A stretch of 14,511 bases of DNA from Candidatus Segatella intestinihominis (GCA_900548535.1 URLG01000065.1:1-14511), one strand, 5' to 3'. Positions 4,760-13,063 are shown, counted from the stretch's first letter. The notes: generated from the sequence alone by a model not told the origin. Translations and numbers: made by a program.

Positions 4760-7690
4760 ATGACACAATACGAACAGAAATTTAGAGATATACTTGCAGA
4801 AATACTGCAACTCGACCAAGCCGAACTCGACTTTGGTATATATCGCATTATGAATCAGAAGCGTAAGGATATCGAGGCGTTCTTGAACAATCGCCTTGTT
4901 CCTGAAGTTACAAAGATTTTGAAGGCTCAAACTGCTGCAGGAACTGATATTTCTGCCATGGAGAATGAGGTGTTTTCTCATTTGGCTAAATTCTTTAGCC
5001 GTTATTATGAGAGTGGCGATTTTATCTCTAAGCGTCGCTATAAGGACGATGCCTATGCCATTCCTTATAGCGGTGAGGAAGTGAAATTGTATTGGGCAAA
5101 TGCCGACCAGTATTACATCAAGACTTCTGAGTATTTCAAGAATTACTCGTTCGTGTTGCCGACCAGCCGTCGTAAGGTACACTTTGTTCTTCGTGATGCG
5201 GATACAGAGCAGAACAACAACAAGGCAGCCAACAATATGGAGCGCCGTTTCCAACTTTGTGAAGAGGACTGTATCGCAGAGGAAGATGGTGAGCTAAACA
5301 TCTTCTTTACTTATGAGTTGATGCCGAAGACTACCAAGCAGGATGCACTTATCAAGGATGCTGAGGCTAAGATTGTTTCTTCGTTTGCAGAAGGAAAATA
5401 TGCCGACTTTGCAGAGTTGGTCAATGAAAAGATGCCAACAGAAAAGAATAAGGAACGCACTTTGCTGATGAAGCATCTGCAAGACTATACGGCAAAGAAC
5501 AATTTTGATTATTTCATCCACAAAGACCTGGGCGGTTTCCTTCGTAGAGAACTTGATTTCTATATCAAAAACGAGGTAATGTTTTTGGATGATTTGGATG
5601 CCACTCATATCATGGAGCATTTGGCACAAGTGAAAGCCATCAAGTTGGTAGGAGAGAAGATTATCACTTTCCTTGCCCAGCTCGAAGACTTCCAAAAGAA
5701 GTTGTGGCTCAAGAAAAAGTTTGTAGTCGGTTGTGATTATTGTATCACACTCGACCGAATTCCTCGTACCCTTTACCCAGAGATTATTGCTAATGATGAG
5801 CAGCGTAAAGAATGGGTTCGCCTCTTTGCCATCGATGAAATCAAAGGGGATATGATGACCGGGGGCTATAGTGAGCCATTAACAGAAAAGTTCCTGGAAG
5901 ACAATCCGTTCCTTGTGCTTGACACCAAGTTCTTTAGTGCCGAGTTCAAGCATAAACTCGTGGGAAGTATGGAGAAAGTAGATGAGGAGTGTAATGGATT
6001 GCTGATTAATAGTGATAATTATCAAGCATTAAACTTATTGGCAAAAAAATATAGAAAGAGAATTGACGGTATTTATTCTGACCCTCCTTATAATACTGGC
6101 TCTGATGGCTTTTTGTATAAAGATGGCTACCCTCATAGCTCATGGTTGTCTATGATGAATGATAGATTGGAGTGGACAAACAGTATGGTTAAGGAAGAAG
6201 CTCCAACCTTTATTAGTTTGAATTCAAATGAGTTTACAAATTTTGTGTCCTCATTGAATTCTATTGATACATGGTTTTCTATTAAAGTGAGACATGAAGC
6301 ACGAATATTGAGAAAGGATATAAAATATCAGGACGTTATAGAATACTTGATCCAATTAAATCCAAATTTCAATCCATCGAGAATTATGGATGCAGAAGAT
6401 GATACTCTTAAAGATTACATTTATGAGGTAAAGGAATTGGCAGAACCGGATGAAGTCTTAGAAATTGCAGATTATAAAATAGAAATGTTTAAAGCAGGTC
6501 ATTTTGAAGTAAACAAAACAGAGCCAAATGCAAAATCATTAAAGAGATATTTAATACGAGGTTCTTTGATTACTCAAAGTGGGTCTGCTAGTGAATTTTA
6601 TGAAGGTAATCTTAGAAGCCGAAGAGGGCAGGATGGCTATGGTTGTCTCTATAAAGTTATTGGTATGGGTGAACGTGGTGATGGTTTAGGATATAGATAT
6701 ATTATGCAACCAGAACAAAATGGTGGTGATAATGGTATTTATTTTCAAGGAGTTCCTTTGAAGCATGAAGATAAGGGATTACCGCGTCCTAATTTGTATG
6801 ATTTTGAAGCACAATTCAATAACTGTTCTAATGAAGGTGGAGTTAAGTTCCCTGGCGGCAAGAAGCCTTTAGCATTTCTAGATAAAGTTTTTGAAATATC
6901 AAACTTTTCCAAAGATGCTATAATAATGGATTTTTTTGCAGGATCAGCTTCTACTTTGCATGAAATTCTTTGTAGTAATCAAAGAGATAAGGCAAATCGC
7001 AAGTATATTATGGTGGAGATGGGAGAGCACTTTGATTTAAAAACAAAGACACGTTCCTTACGTTCTATTTATTCTTTTGAGAAAAATGCTTGGAAGGATG
7101 GCAAGCCTGTTTCCCGTAAAGGCATTTCTCAATGCTTCAAGTACATCCGTCTGGAGCAATATGAGGATACCCTAAATAACTTGCAGCTGAAGAACCAGCG
7201 ACTCGACTTCGATAACGAGAATGGCAAGGGAGATTTCGAGGAAACCTATTTCCTTCGTTATATGCTCGATACAGAAACCAAGGGAGATCTCTTCAACCTG
7301 GAATGGTTTAAGAATCCGTTTGCCATGTCTATCAAGACAACCAAGGATAATGAGTTGGTAGATACCCATGTTGATATGGTGGAAACCTTCAACTATCTTA
7401 TCGGTCTGAATGTAGAGACGCTCCGGTATCCTAAGGATGGCTACTGTGTGGTGGAAGGAACTACTCATATCGGCAATGAGCGAACTCTCGTGATTTGGAG
7501 AAACTGCAACAAGGTGAGCAACGAAGACTTGAATGAATTCTTCCGTAAGCAAGCCTACTGCACCACAGACTCAGAGTTCGATAAGATTTATGTAAATGGT
7601 GATAATACATTACCGAATATCAAGACGGATGAGGAGCATTGGAAAGTAGTACTCATTGAGGAAGAATTTAAGAAAAGAATGTTTGAATAG
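4760..7690 (+). CDS. Type III Mod-like site-specific DNA (adenine-N6) methyltransferase
   Basis: This 976-residue protein is a beta-class amino-methyltransferase. The catalytic DPPYNTG (motif IV, 441-447) comes before the SAM-binding DFFAGSAST (motif I, 724-732), with GGKKP (699-703) just ahead of it, the order used by type III Mod subunits. The opening ELDFGIYRIMNQKRKDIEAFL (about 20-40) is typical of a long-form Mod family with about 400 extra N-terminal residues of unknown fold. The region between motifs IV and I (about 450-690) should hold the target-recognition domain, and about 775-976 is a C-terminal domain. It would methylate adenine in a specific site to protect host DNA and to give the Res protein its specificity. 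Motif I reads GSAS rather than the common GSGT/GSGS. Residues about 412-775 are encoded by AT-richer DNA with AGA-biased arginine codons, unlike the flanks. The stop is 8 bp before the Res start. Confidence 0.9.
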   Translation: MTQYEQKFRDILAEILQLDQAELDFGIYRIMNQKRKDIEAFLNNRLVPEVTKILKAQTAAGTDISAMENEVFSHLAKFFSRYYESGDFISKRRYKDDAYAIPYSGEEVKLYWANADQYYIKTSEYFKNYSFVLPTSRRKVHFVLRDADTEQNNNKAANNMERRFQLCEEDCIAEEDGELNIFFTYELMPKTTKQDALIKDAEAKIVSSFAEGKYADFAELVNEKMPTEKNKERTLLMKHLQDYTAKNNFDYFIHKDLGGFLRRELDFYIKNEVMFLDDLDATHIMEHLAQVKAIKLVGEKIITFLAQLEDFQKKLWLKKKFVVGCDYCITLDRIPRTLYPEIIANDEQRKEWVRLFAIDEIKGDMMTGGYSEPLTEKFLEDNPFLVLDTKFFSAEFKHKLVGSMEKVDEECNGLLINSDNYQALNLLAKKYRKRIDGIYSDPPYNTGSDGFLYKDGYPHSSWLSMMNDRLEWTNSMVKEEAPTFISLNSNEFTNFVSSLNSIDTWFSIKVRHEARILRKDIKYQDVIEYLIQLNPNFNPSRIMDAEDDTLKDYIYEVKELAEPDEVLEIADYKIEMFKAGHFEVNKTEPNAKSLKRYLIRGSLITQSGSASEFYEGNLRSRRGQDGYGCLYKVIGMGERGDGLGYRYIMQPEQNGGDNGIYFQGVPLKHEDKGLPRPNLYDFEAQFNNCSNEGGVKFPGGKKPLAFLDKVFEISNFSKDAIIMDFFAGSASTLHEILCSNQRDKANRKYIMVEMGEHFDLKTKTRSLRSIYSFEKNAWKDGKPVSRKGISQCFKYIRLEQYEDTLNNLQLKNQRLDFDNENGKGDFEETYFLRYMLDTETKGDLFNLEWFKNPFAMSIKTTKDNELVDTHVDMVETFNYLIGLNVETLRYPKDGYCVVEGTTHIGNERTLVIWRNCNKVSNEDLNEFFRKQAYCTTDSEFDKIYVNGDNTLPNIKTDEEHWKVVLIEEEFKKRMFE
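5995..7085 (+). other. AT-rich mosaic segment inside the methyltransferase gene
   Basis: Hand counts of sample 60-base lines give 32% G+C at 6241 and 6541, against 48% at 5821 and 47% at 7381. Arginine is mostly AGA/CGA within the segment and CGT/CGC outside it, and Leu and Lys codons shift likewise. The segment covers both catalytic motifs and the putative target-recognition region. The frame is continuous throughout. Boundaries are by eye and could be off by about 50 bases. Confidence 0.7.
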
Positions 7691-7698
7691 GTCTTATT

Positions 7699-10600
7699 AT
7701 GGCTAAGAAAATACAGAAAAAAGGAAAACTGCAGCAGGCACTGGTCCTGTTTCATTATATCTTGCAGCTGTTTGGCTGTAAGGACTTGGAGGCTTTGTCT
7801 CGTGACCTCAAGGATCCAGCATTCGAAGGATTGAATGATGACCACGAGTCAAAACTCTATCATGAGCTTTGTCATAAGCTCTATGCAACAGGTCCTTTGT
7901 CCATAGAACAGTTGTACTTTTACGACCAGCATATCGTGAAGTTTACTGATGAGATTAACGAGAAGCGAAGTGAACCTATCAAGTGGAAGTACTTCCAGTA
8001 TCTATCCCTCTTGTTCACGGAAATCTATCTCGACCAGTATTTCAGTAATCCGCAGGCACTTTGCGACAACCTGAATCGTTTTCTGCATGATGACTTCAAT
8101 CATCGTGCAGAAACCTGGCATGAGTTGCCCGACTTTACGGTTGATGACTTGAATAAGTTGGCTTATTGGAATGCAACAGGTTCGGGCAAGACTCTGCTGA
8201 TGCATGTCAACATCAAGCAATATCAGGAGTATGCCAGGATTCATCATGCCAAAAAACTCAACCGCATCATCGTATTGACTCCAAATGAAGGATTGAGCCG
8301 TCAGCATTATGAAGAGTTGAAGGCTTCTAATATGGATGTTGCTATGTTCAGTAAGCAGGGTGTTGGTGGTTTGTTTCAAGGCAAGGCTGTAGAAATCATC
8401 GACATCAATAAATTGGCAGATAAGGATGGAGATAAAACGGTAGCAGTTGAGGCTTTCGAGGGCAACAACCTGGTATTGGTAGATGAAGGTCACAAAGGTT
8501 CCAGTGGCGATGTCTGGATGGGGTATCGCCAGAAGTTGACCGAGGAAGGCTTCTCTTTTGAGTATTCCGCTACCTTTGGTCAAGCCATTTCTGCAAAGAG
8601 TAATGCCAAAGACCGGAAGGCGATGTTCGACCAATATGGTAAGGCAACACTTTTTGATTATTCCTATCGTTATTTCTATGCCGATGGATATGGCAAGGAT
8701 TATCGTATCATGAATATGAACGATTGGAATGATGATGATCTGCTCAATATGTATCTCACGGCATATTTGCTATGTCTTTATGAACAGACTAAAATCTATC
8801 AGAGTGATGTGCGGATTCATAACAGGTTTCTGGTGGAAAAGCCTTTGGGAATATTTGTGGGAAGTAGCGTAAAGGCTGTGAGCAAGGAAAATAAGAATCA
8901 GGTATCGGATGTAACTCAGATTCTCTTGTTCTTGCAGGATTTTATCCGGAATCGTACAGAGTTTTCAGGTTATATCCGTCGCTTGCTCAGTTCGGAAGAT
9001 GGATTGAAAACAAAGAATGGTTATTCTGTATTTGGCAACTCTTTCCTGGCGCTTAAAGGTGGTTATCTCGTAGAAGATGACAAACAGAAGTTTGCCGAGA
9101 ACATCTACGATGCTATCCTGCGGAATCTTTTCCACTCCAATATCCATGGTGCCCAACTTCATATCGACCTTCAAAAAGGAGGTTTTGAGGAGATTGGTTT
9201 GAGAGTAGGAAGTGCTAAGGAATATTTCGGAGTCATCAATGTGGGCGATGGTAAGGAATTGCTGAAACTCTTGCAGGATAAAGGATTCCTTTGCGAAACG
9301 AAAGCATTCGGAACTTCCAGCCTCTTCAATAATATCAATTCTCAAGATTCAACTGTCAACATCCTGATTGGTTCCAAGAAGTTTACAGAAGGATGGAGTA
9401 GTTGGCGAGTTTCCGTGATGGGGCTGATGAATGTGGGACGCAGCGAAGGTTCTGAGATAATTCAGCTTTTTGGTCGTGGTGTTCGTCTGAAAGGATACAA
9501 GTATTCGCTGAAGCGAAGCAAAATGCTGGATGCCTGCTATCAGGACGAGATGATTCCAAAAGGATTGTCAACTATCGAGACTCTGAATATTTTTGGCGTG
9601 CGTGCCGACTATATGGAAGCCTTCAAGGCATATTTGGAGGATGAAGGTTTACCTACCAATGAGATAGACTATGAGAAGATTGTCATTAAAACCATTAAGT
9701 CTGTTGATTTAGATGCTCTTCATCTCTCATTGCCGAAAGTCGTGGATGGCTATAACTTCAAGAAGTCTGCCGTGGTGGAACCTGCCGATGAAAGCCTGAT
9801 GAAAAAGGTGAATGTAAAACTGGACAAATATCCAAAGGTGGATTTGCTGAGAAGCAAGAATGTTCAAACTGCTAATGCTGCAAGTCGCTATATTGGTGTT
9901 TTGGACCAGGAGCATCTGAATTGGATAGACTGGACGGAAGTGTTCTTTGCCTTGCAGGGTATGAAGGCAGAGCGAGGTTGGTATAATCTGGAATTGCGAT
10001 TGGAAGACTTGAAGTATCTGATGGCAAATCCTTCCTGGTACGAATTGTCAATTCCTGAAGACCGTTTGAACTTTCATGATTTTGGAAAGAATGTGGAGTT
10101 GTGGCAGGATGTTACAATCAGTCTGCTCCGTGGCTATATGGATATGGCTTACAAGAAGGCTAAGTCGAAGGAAGAGCAAAAGCATCTGAAGGAGACGCGC
10201 GTTACCTATTATAATATAGGTATGCCTGATGAATATGAAATAGAGGTTCGTAACGACCTGCTTAATGTGGTGGATTATTTGAAAATGTTGCAGGCGCAGG
10301 TGGAAGCCAATGAATTTGGTAAAGACTTAGTTCTTGATCCTCCTTATTTCAAGGCTTTGAATGTGGAGGAACATCTGTATAAGCCTTTGGTTTTCCTTGC
10401 AGAGAAAGATGTCAATGGTAATCGTCCTTATGTAGATGTTGTAACTGGTGAGCCAAAGTTGAAGGTGTCTCCTGTGGCATTAAACTTGGGAGAACAGAAC
10501 TTTGTTACTTCTTTCCGTGAATATTGTAAGGCTCATCAAGACGATGTGCTGGCTGGTAAGCAGGTTTATCTGCTTCGCAATGAGAGTAAGAGGGGGTTGG

Positions 10601-10947
10601 GTTTCTTTGATGCAAACAACTTCTATCCTGATTTTATCTTATGGATATTGGATGGAGAGAAGCAATACATTACCTTCATCGATCCGAAAGGTATTCGCAA
10701 TCTTAAAGGATTGGAGGATGATAAGATTCAACTATTCAAGTATTTACAGACAGAAGTGGCTTCTCAGTTGGGCAACGCTCATCTGATGTTGAACAGTTTC
10801 ATTATCAGCAATACGCCAATGGAGCAAGTGGAGTTTTGGTTGAAGAATCCATTTGAGAAAGGTGAATTCCAAAAGAATCATGTGCTGTTTAAGGATGATA
10901 AAGGCTATCTGGACACAATGGTGAATATGATTTTGCAGTATATATAG
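7699..10947 (+). CDS. Type III restriction Res-like helicase-endonuclease
   Basis: This 1082-residue protein combines a superfamily 2 helicase with a nuclease. Helicase motifs are NATGSGKT (Walker A, 158-165), VLTPNEGLSRQH (Ia), DEGH (Walker B, 262-265), SAT (III, 290-292), KKFTEGW (V) and QLFGRGVR (VI, 589-596). Near the C-terminus, PD at 977-978 followed by DPK at 995-997 fits the PD-(D/E)xK nuclease motif of Res subunits. The N-terminal about 150 residues have no domain I recognise and may contact Mod. In type III systems Res uses ATP hydrolysis to communicate between sites and cleaves only when in complex with Mod. It follows the methyltransferase by 8 bp and closes the operon. All key motifs are intact and codon use is even, so it appears functional. 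Only an AT-rich partial inverted repeat follows the stop; stronger hairpins lie further down. Confidence 0.9.
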   Translation: MAKKIQKKGKLQQALVLFHYILQLFGCKDLEALSRDLKDPAFEGLNDDHESKLYHELCHKLYATGPLSIEQLYFYDQHIVKFTDEINEKRSEPIKWKYFQYLSLLFTEIYLDQYFSNPQALCDNLNRFLHDDFNHRAETWHELPDFTVDDLNKLAYWNATGSGKTLLMHVNIKQYQEYARIHHAKKLNRIIVLTPNEGLSRQHYEELKASNMDVAMFSKQGVGGLFQGKAVEIIDINKLADKDGDKTVAVEAFEGNNLVLVDEGHKGSSGDVWMGYRQKLTEEGFSFEYSATFGQAISAKSNAKDRKAMFDQYGKATLFDYSYRYFYADGYGKDYRIMNMNDWNDDDLLNMYLTAYLLCLYEQTKIYQSDVRIHNRFLVEKPLGIFVGSSVKAVSKENKNQVSDVTQILLFLQDFIRNRTEFSGYIRRLLSSEDGLKTKNGYSVFGNSFLALKGGYLVEDDKQKFAENIYDAILRNLFHSNIHGAQLHIDLQKGGFEEIGLRVGSAKEYFGVINVGDGKELLKLLQDKGFLCETKAFGTSSLFNNINSQDSTVNILIGSKKFTEGWSSWRVSVMGLMNVGRSEGSEIIQLFGRGVRLKGYKYSLKRSKMLDACYQDEMIPKGLSTIETLNIFGVRADYMEAFKAYLEDEGLPTNEIDYEKIVIKTIKSVDLDALHLSLPKVVDGYNFKKSAVVEPADESLMKKVNVKLDKYPKVDLLRSKNVQTANAASRYIGVLDQEHLNWIDWTEVFFALQGMKAERGWYNLELRLEDLKYLMANPSWYELSIPEDRLNFHDFGKNVELWQDVTISLLRGYMDMAYKKAKSKEEQKHLKETRVTYYNIGMPDEYEIEVRNDLLNVVDYLKMLQAQVEANEFGKDLVLDPPYFKALNVEEHLYKPLVFLAEKDVNGNRPYVDVVTGEPKLKVSPVALNLGEQNFVTSFREYCKAHQDDVLAGKQVYLLRNESKRGLGFFDANNFYPDFILWILDGEKQYITFIDPKGIRNLKGLEDDKIQLFKYLQTEVASQLGNAHLMLNSFIISNTPMEQVEFWLKNPFEKGEFQKNHVLFKDDKGYLDTMVNMILQYI

Positions 10948-11019
10948 AAAAAGTTTTTTCTAATTTAATGCCATTTCTGCCACGCTGAAGTATAAGTAGT
11001 TGATATATAGGTGGTAATG

Positions 11020-11050
11020 CGTGGCAATAAGACGTGTTTTTATTGCCACG
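11020..11050. repeat. Perfect 11-bp hairpin
   Basis: CGTGGCAATAA (11020-11030) and TTATTGCCACG (11040-11050) are perfect complements around a 9-base loop ending in a short T run. It is the first strong hairpin after the Res gene, 73 bases past its stop, and may serve as its terminator, though no long T tract follows. Confidence 0.7.
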
Positions 11051-11070
11051 TGTTGCCACATATTGCCACG
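11041..11070. repeat. Three tandem decamers
   Basis: tattgccacg, tgttgccaca and tattgccacg follow each other without gaps (11041-11050, 11051-11060, 11061-11070), differing at two positions. The first copy is the right arm of the hairpin at 11020-11050, so the left arm could pair with the first or the third copy. Confidence 0.8.
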
Positions 11071-11122
11071 CCAAAACGCTTGTAATCCTATGCGCAAGGC
11101 AATGAGGAATGTGCTCCAAGGC

Positions 11123-11161
11123 TTTGCCCATTTATACCCGAGACGTTGGGCAAATTTGCCC
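11123..11161. repeat. Hairpin with nested perfect 14-bp palindrome
   Basis: tttgccca (11123-11130) pairs with tgggcaaa (11147-11154). The right arm also belongs to a perfect palindrome, gggcaaatttgccc (11148-11161), so two alternative pairings share one arm. Confidence 0.75.
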
Positions 11162-11166
11162 GGCTA

Positions 11167-11210
11167 TTCCGGTCATTTCTCCTCATCGTTCCGGTCATAT
11201 CTCCTCATGT
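11167..11210. repeat. Two-copy tandem repeat with 22-bp period
   Basis: ttccggtcatttctcctcat (11167-11186) recurs as ttccggtcatatctcctcat (11189-11208) with a single mismatch. Two copies only, so it is a simple duplication and not a CRISPR-like array. Confidence 0.75.
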
Positions 11211-11222
11211 ACGCGGGCATGG

Positions 11223-11264
11223 ATGCTCTTGTACATGGGTATGAGTACCCACGTACACGAGCAT
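11223..11264. repeat. Long imperfect hairpin, 19-base arms
   Basis: The arms 11223-11241 and 11246-11264 pair at 17 of 19 positions around the loop TGAG, in three blocks: ATGCTC/GAGCAT, TGTAC/GTACA and TGGGTA/TACCCA. No T tract follows on either side. Confidence 0.75.
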
Positions 11265-11377
11265 GAATGCTATGTTTTAACGATTTTAGTTGACCACCTA
11301 AATAGAAGTCCTCGAAAGATATAATAGAAGTTGTTGGAATATTTAGGATATGTCTTTGGAAGATATAGGTTCGTCGG

Positions 11378-11399
11378 GCGCACAACAGCTGTTGTGCGC
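11378..11399. repeat. Perfect 22-bp palindrome
   Basis: GCGCACAACAG (11378-11388) is followed directly by its exact reverse complement CTGTTGTGCGC (11389-11399) with no loop. That is better suited to a dimeric protein site or a cruciform than to a terminator. It is separated by one base from the hairpin at 11401-11464. Confidence 0.8.
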
Positions 11400-11400
11400 T

Positions 11401-11464
11401 CGCCCATCAGCTGATGTGCACATGCACACCACGTGTTGTGCACATGTCATCCTGCTGATGGGCG
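11401..11464. repeat. Compound 64-base hairpin, possible terminator of the ATPase gene
   Basis: CGCCCATCAGC (11401-11411) pairs with 11454-11464 (11 bp, perfect). TGTGCAC (11415-11421) then pairs with GTGCACA (11438-11444). The left arm also contains the palindrome atcagctgat (11406-11415). It is the first strong hairpin downstream of the leftward ATPase stop at 11558 and may end that transcript, although no T tract follows leftward. Confidence 0.7.
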
Positions 11465-11557
11465 GCAATCTTATAACTATTCTTGTAGTGTTTTCTATTA
11501 TATTTGTCTTCTTGTTCCCTTCCTCGTACATATCACCTATAGCATATGTTCGTTTTG

Positions 11558-12916
11558 TTAGAAGTAAATCTCGCCGTCCTCTATGCCGGTAGAGTCAATA
11601 AACATGACATAATATATTGGTATATAGAGAACCTTATCGACTTGCTTCACTTCTCGCTCATTGGATACCACCATTCCTGACAAAACATGATAGTCTGGGA
11701 CGGTAAGCATTTTGTTGAGCGCACTATGCACCATGTAGTCTTTTCCCGATTTCACTTCTATGGGGAGAATGCTAAGATTGGAATAGTCATCCACCAAGAA
11801 ATCTACCTCGCCTCGTTGGCGATTATCATAATAAAAGAGGTGATGACCATGTGCCTTCAATTCTTGTGCCACCACATTCTCATAGACACTCCCCAAGTTG
11901 ATGCTTTTTTCATCCTTCAAGATAGGACGAAGGTTATAGTGGTAGAGCTGGGATGTGAGCATGCCTACATCGTTGAGATATAGTTTCAAGAGGTTCTTTT
12001 GTACCGACTCCTTGAGAGGATACTTCGGATTGGCTATGGCGTGGACATCCAGAGTAATGCCTGAAGATATGAGGTATTCAAATTCAGCTGCATATCTGCT
12101 GAATCTATCTCCCTTTTGATCTCTGATATCCTTGGCTATAATGCGCTTCTTCTTGTTCTCCATTTGAGATGGAATCATATCGTAGATGCGACGTATCAGC
12201 AAATTGCGACCATTGTCTTGCTCATATTTGGATGCATCTTCACCATACATCGTACGAATAGACTCTTGTATCTCTCTCACCTTAACGATGTTGTGTGTCT
12301 CTAAATATGTGTTGACAGCATCTGGCATTCCACCAACCAATAAGTAACGACGGAATAAATCCATTACTCGATTGTGCATTTCGATGCTGAGGCTCTTTTT
12401 CTTCTTGTAGCATTCCTTCATTTTTTGGATGGCTTCCTCTCCAAAATCATTGGCTATGAGAAATTCCTCAAAGTCGAGTTGGTACATCTCCCTTCTGATG
12501 ATGCTTCCGATGGGGATGGAGGTGGTGGAGCGCAAAGTGATGCCCAAGAGACTGCCACTTGCGATAAATCGGTAGCGATTGTCTTGTCTGAAAAATTTGA
12601 GCATAGTGAGATACTGCGGATATTGCTGTATCTCGTCTATGAATATCAGCGTGTTGGTCTTGTTGTCAAGCTTCTTGCCTGCCAACATACTGAGATTGAG
12701 ATAGAATTCCTCTGTAGTCTTGATATCCTTAAAGGTTTGCTTTCCTTCATCATCGGCAGCGAAATTAATCTCCACGAAGTTAGGAAAGAGGCGCTTGCCC
12801 ACCTCTCTTATGATATAGGACTTGCCGATTTGACGTGCCCCCTCCAGTATGAGAATCTTGTCCGAATCAGACGTCAGATGCTCTTCTATGTACTTTTCTA
12901 TCTTCCTGTATAACAT
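11558..12916 (-). CDS. AAA_14/DUF4143 family P-loop ATPase
   Basis: This 452-residue protein has the usual two-part architecture: an N-terminal P-loop ATPase with GARQIGKS (Walker A, 26-33), LIFIDEIQQYP (Walker B, D94-E95) and ASGSLLG (sensor-like, 119-125), and a C-terminal DUF4143 domain. The latter ends in GEVDFLV...LPIEVKSG (about 369-391), in which D372, E387 and K389 follow a nuclease-like ExD/ExK pattern. The family is abundant and often multicopy in Bacteroidales; no general cellular role is established, and links to mobile DNA or defence are speculative. Length is normal and all motifs are intact. I chose ATG 12916 (MLYRKIEKY); an in-frame TTG at 12934 lies inside a 16-bp repeat and is unlikely. 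It is monocistronic, transcribed away from the MFS gene, behind a promoter embedded in a phased repeat array. Confidence 0.9.
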   Translation of the reverse strand: MLYRKIEKYIEEHLTSDSDKILILEGARQIGKSYIIREVGKRLFPNFVEINFAADDEGKQTFKDIKTTEEFYLNLSMLAGKKLDNKTNTLIFIDEIQQYPQYLTMLKFFRQDNRYRFIASGSLLGITLRSTTSIPIGSIIRREMYQLDFEEFLIANDFGEEAIQKMKECYKKKKSLSIEMHNRVMDLFRRYLLVGGMPDAVNTYLETHNIVKVREIQESIRTMYGEDASKYEQDNGRNLLIRRIYDMIPSQMENKKKRIIAKDIRDQKGDRFSRYAAEFEYLISSGITLDVHAIANPKYPLKESVQKNLLKLYLNDVGMLTSQLYHYNLRPILKDEKSINLGSVYENVVAQELKAHGHHLFYYDNRQRGEVDFLVDDYSNLSILPIEVKSGKDYMVHSALNKMLTVPDYHVLSGMVVSNEREVKQVDKVLYIPIYYVMFIDSTGIEDGEIYF

Positions 12917-13015
12917 GATATTTATACTTTTCAATATAAGTTAGAACCGCATATTTACACTTTTCAATATAAAATGTGGTCTATTATTTACACTTTTCAA
13001 TATATTTTCGTGTTG

Positions 13016-13046
13016 CAAAAATACACTTTTCAAATGAAATATGCAA
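13016..13046 (-). promoter_or_regulatory. Promoter of the AAA_14/DUF4143 ATPase gene
   Basis: Read leftward, TATTTTTG (13023-13016) matches the -7 consensus TAnnTTTG, and TTGC (13046-13043) lies 19 bases upstream as the -33 element. Transcription should start near 13010, giving a leader of about 95 nt that contains three of the iterons. Iteron 13022 overlaps the -7 element, so a bound protein there would block transcription. Confidence 0.55.
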
Positions 13047-13063
13047 GAAAATAGGCGTTTTTT

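Larger units (their letters stand above)
10948..11557. other. Palindrome-rich gene-free region between converging genes
   Basis: No convincing gene lies in these 610 bases between the converging Res and ATPase genes. They hold at least five different strong inverted repeats and two short tandem repeats, listed separately. Several G+C-rich blocks (around 11120-11165 and 11370-11465) stand out from the AT-rich surroundings. Some of the hairpins probably act as terminators for the two flanking operons, but there are more of them than that job needs. Confidence 0.75.

Noticed and set aside
8002..8634. 210-codon leftward frame antisense to the Res gene
   Set aside because: It covers the Walker A and DEGH region of Res on the other strand; an antisense shadow.
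1781..10947. DISARM or BREX system
   Set aside because: DrmA, DrmB and DrmC, and PglZ, BrxC and BrxL homologues, are all absent; only the SNF2 and methyltransferase components are shared in kind.
10935..10965. Terminator directly after the Res stop (agaaaaagttttttct)
   Set aside because: An A/T-only partial inverted repeat with almost no loop; too weak to call.
11021..11266. 81-codon rightward frame in the palindrome region
   Set aside because: Composed of the decamer repeats, the 22-bp tandem repeat and hairpin arms; no recognisable domain.
11350..11592. 80-codon rightward frame with a hydrophobic stretch (about residues 42-60)
   Set aside because: Its first half is made of the palindromes at 11378-11464 and its end overlaps the ATPase gene; there is no promoter or family resemblance.
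12374..12913. 179-codon rightward frame antisense to the ATPase gene
   Set aside because: Lies opposite the P-loop region of the ATPase, with no promoter or domain of its own.
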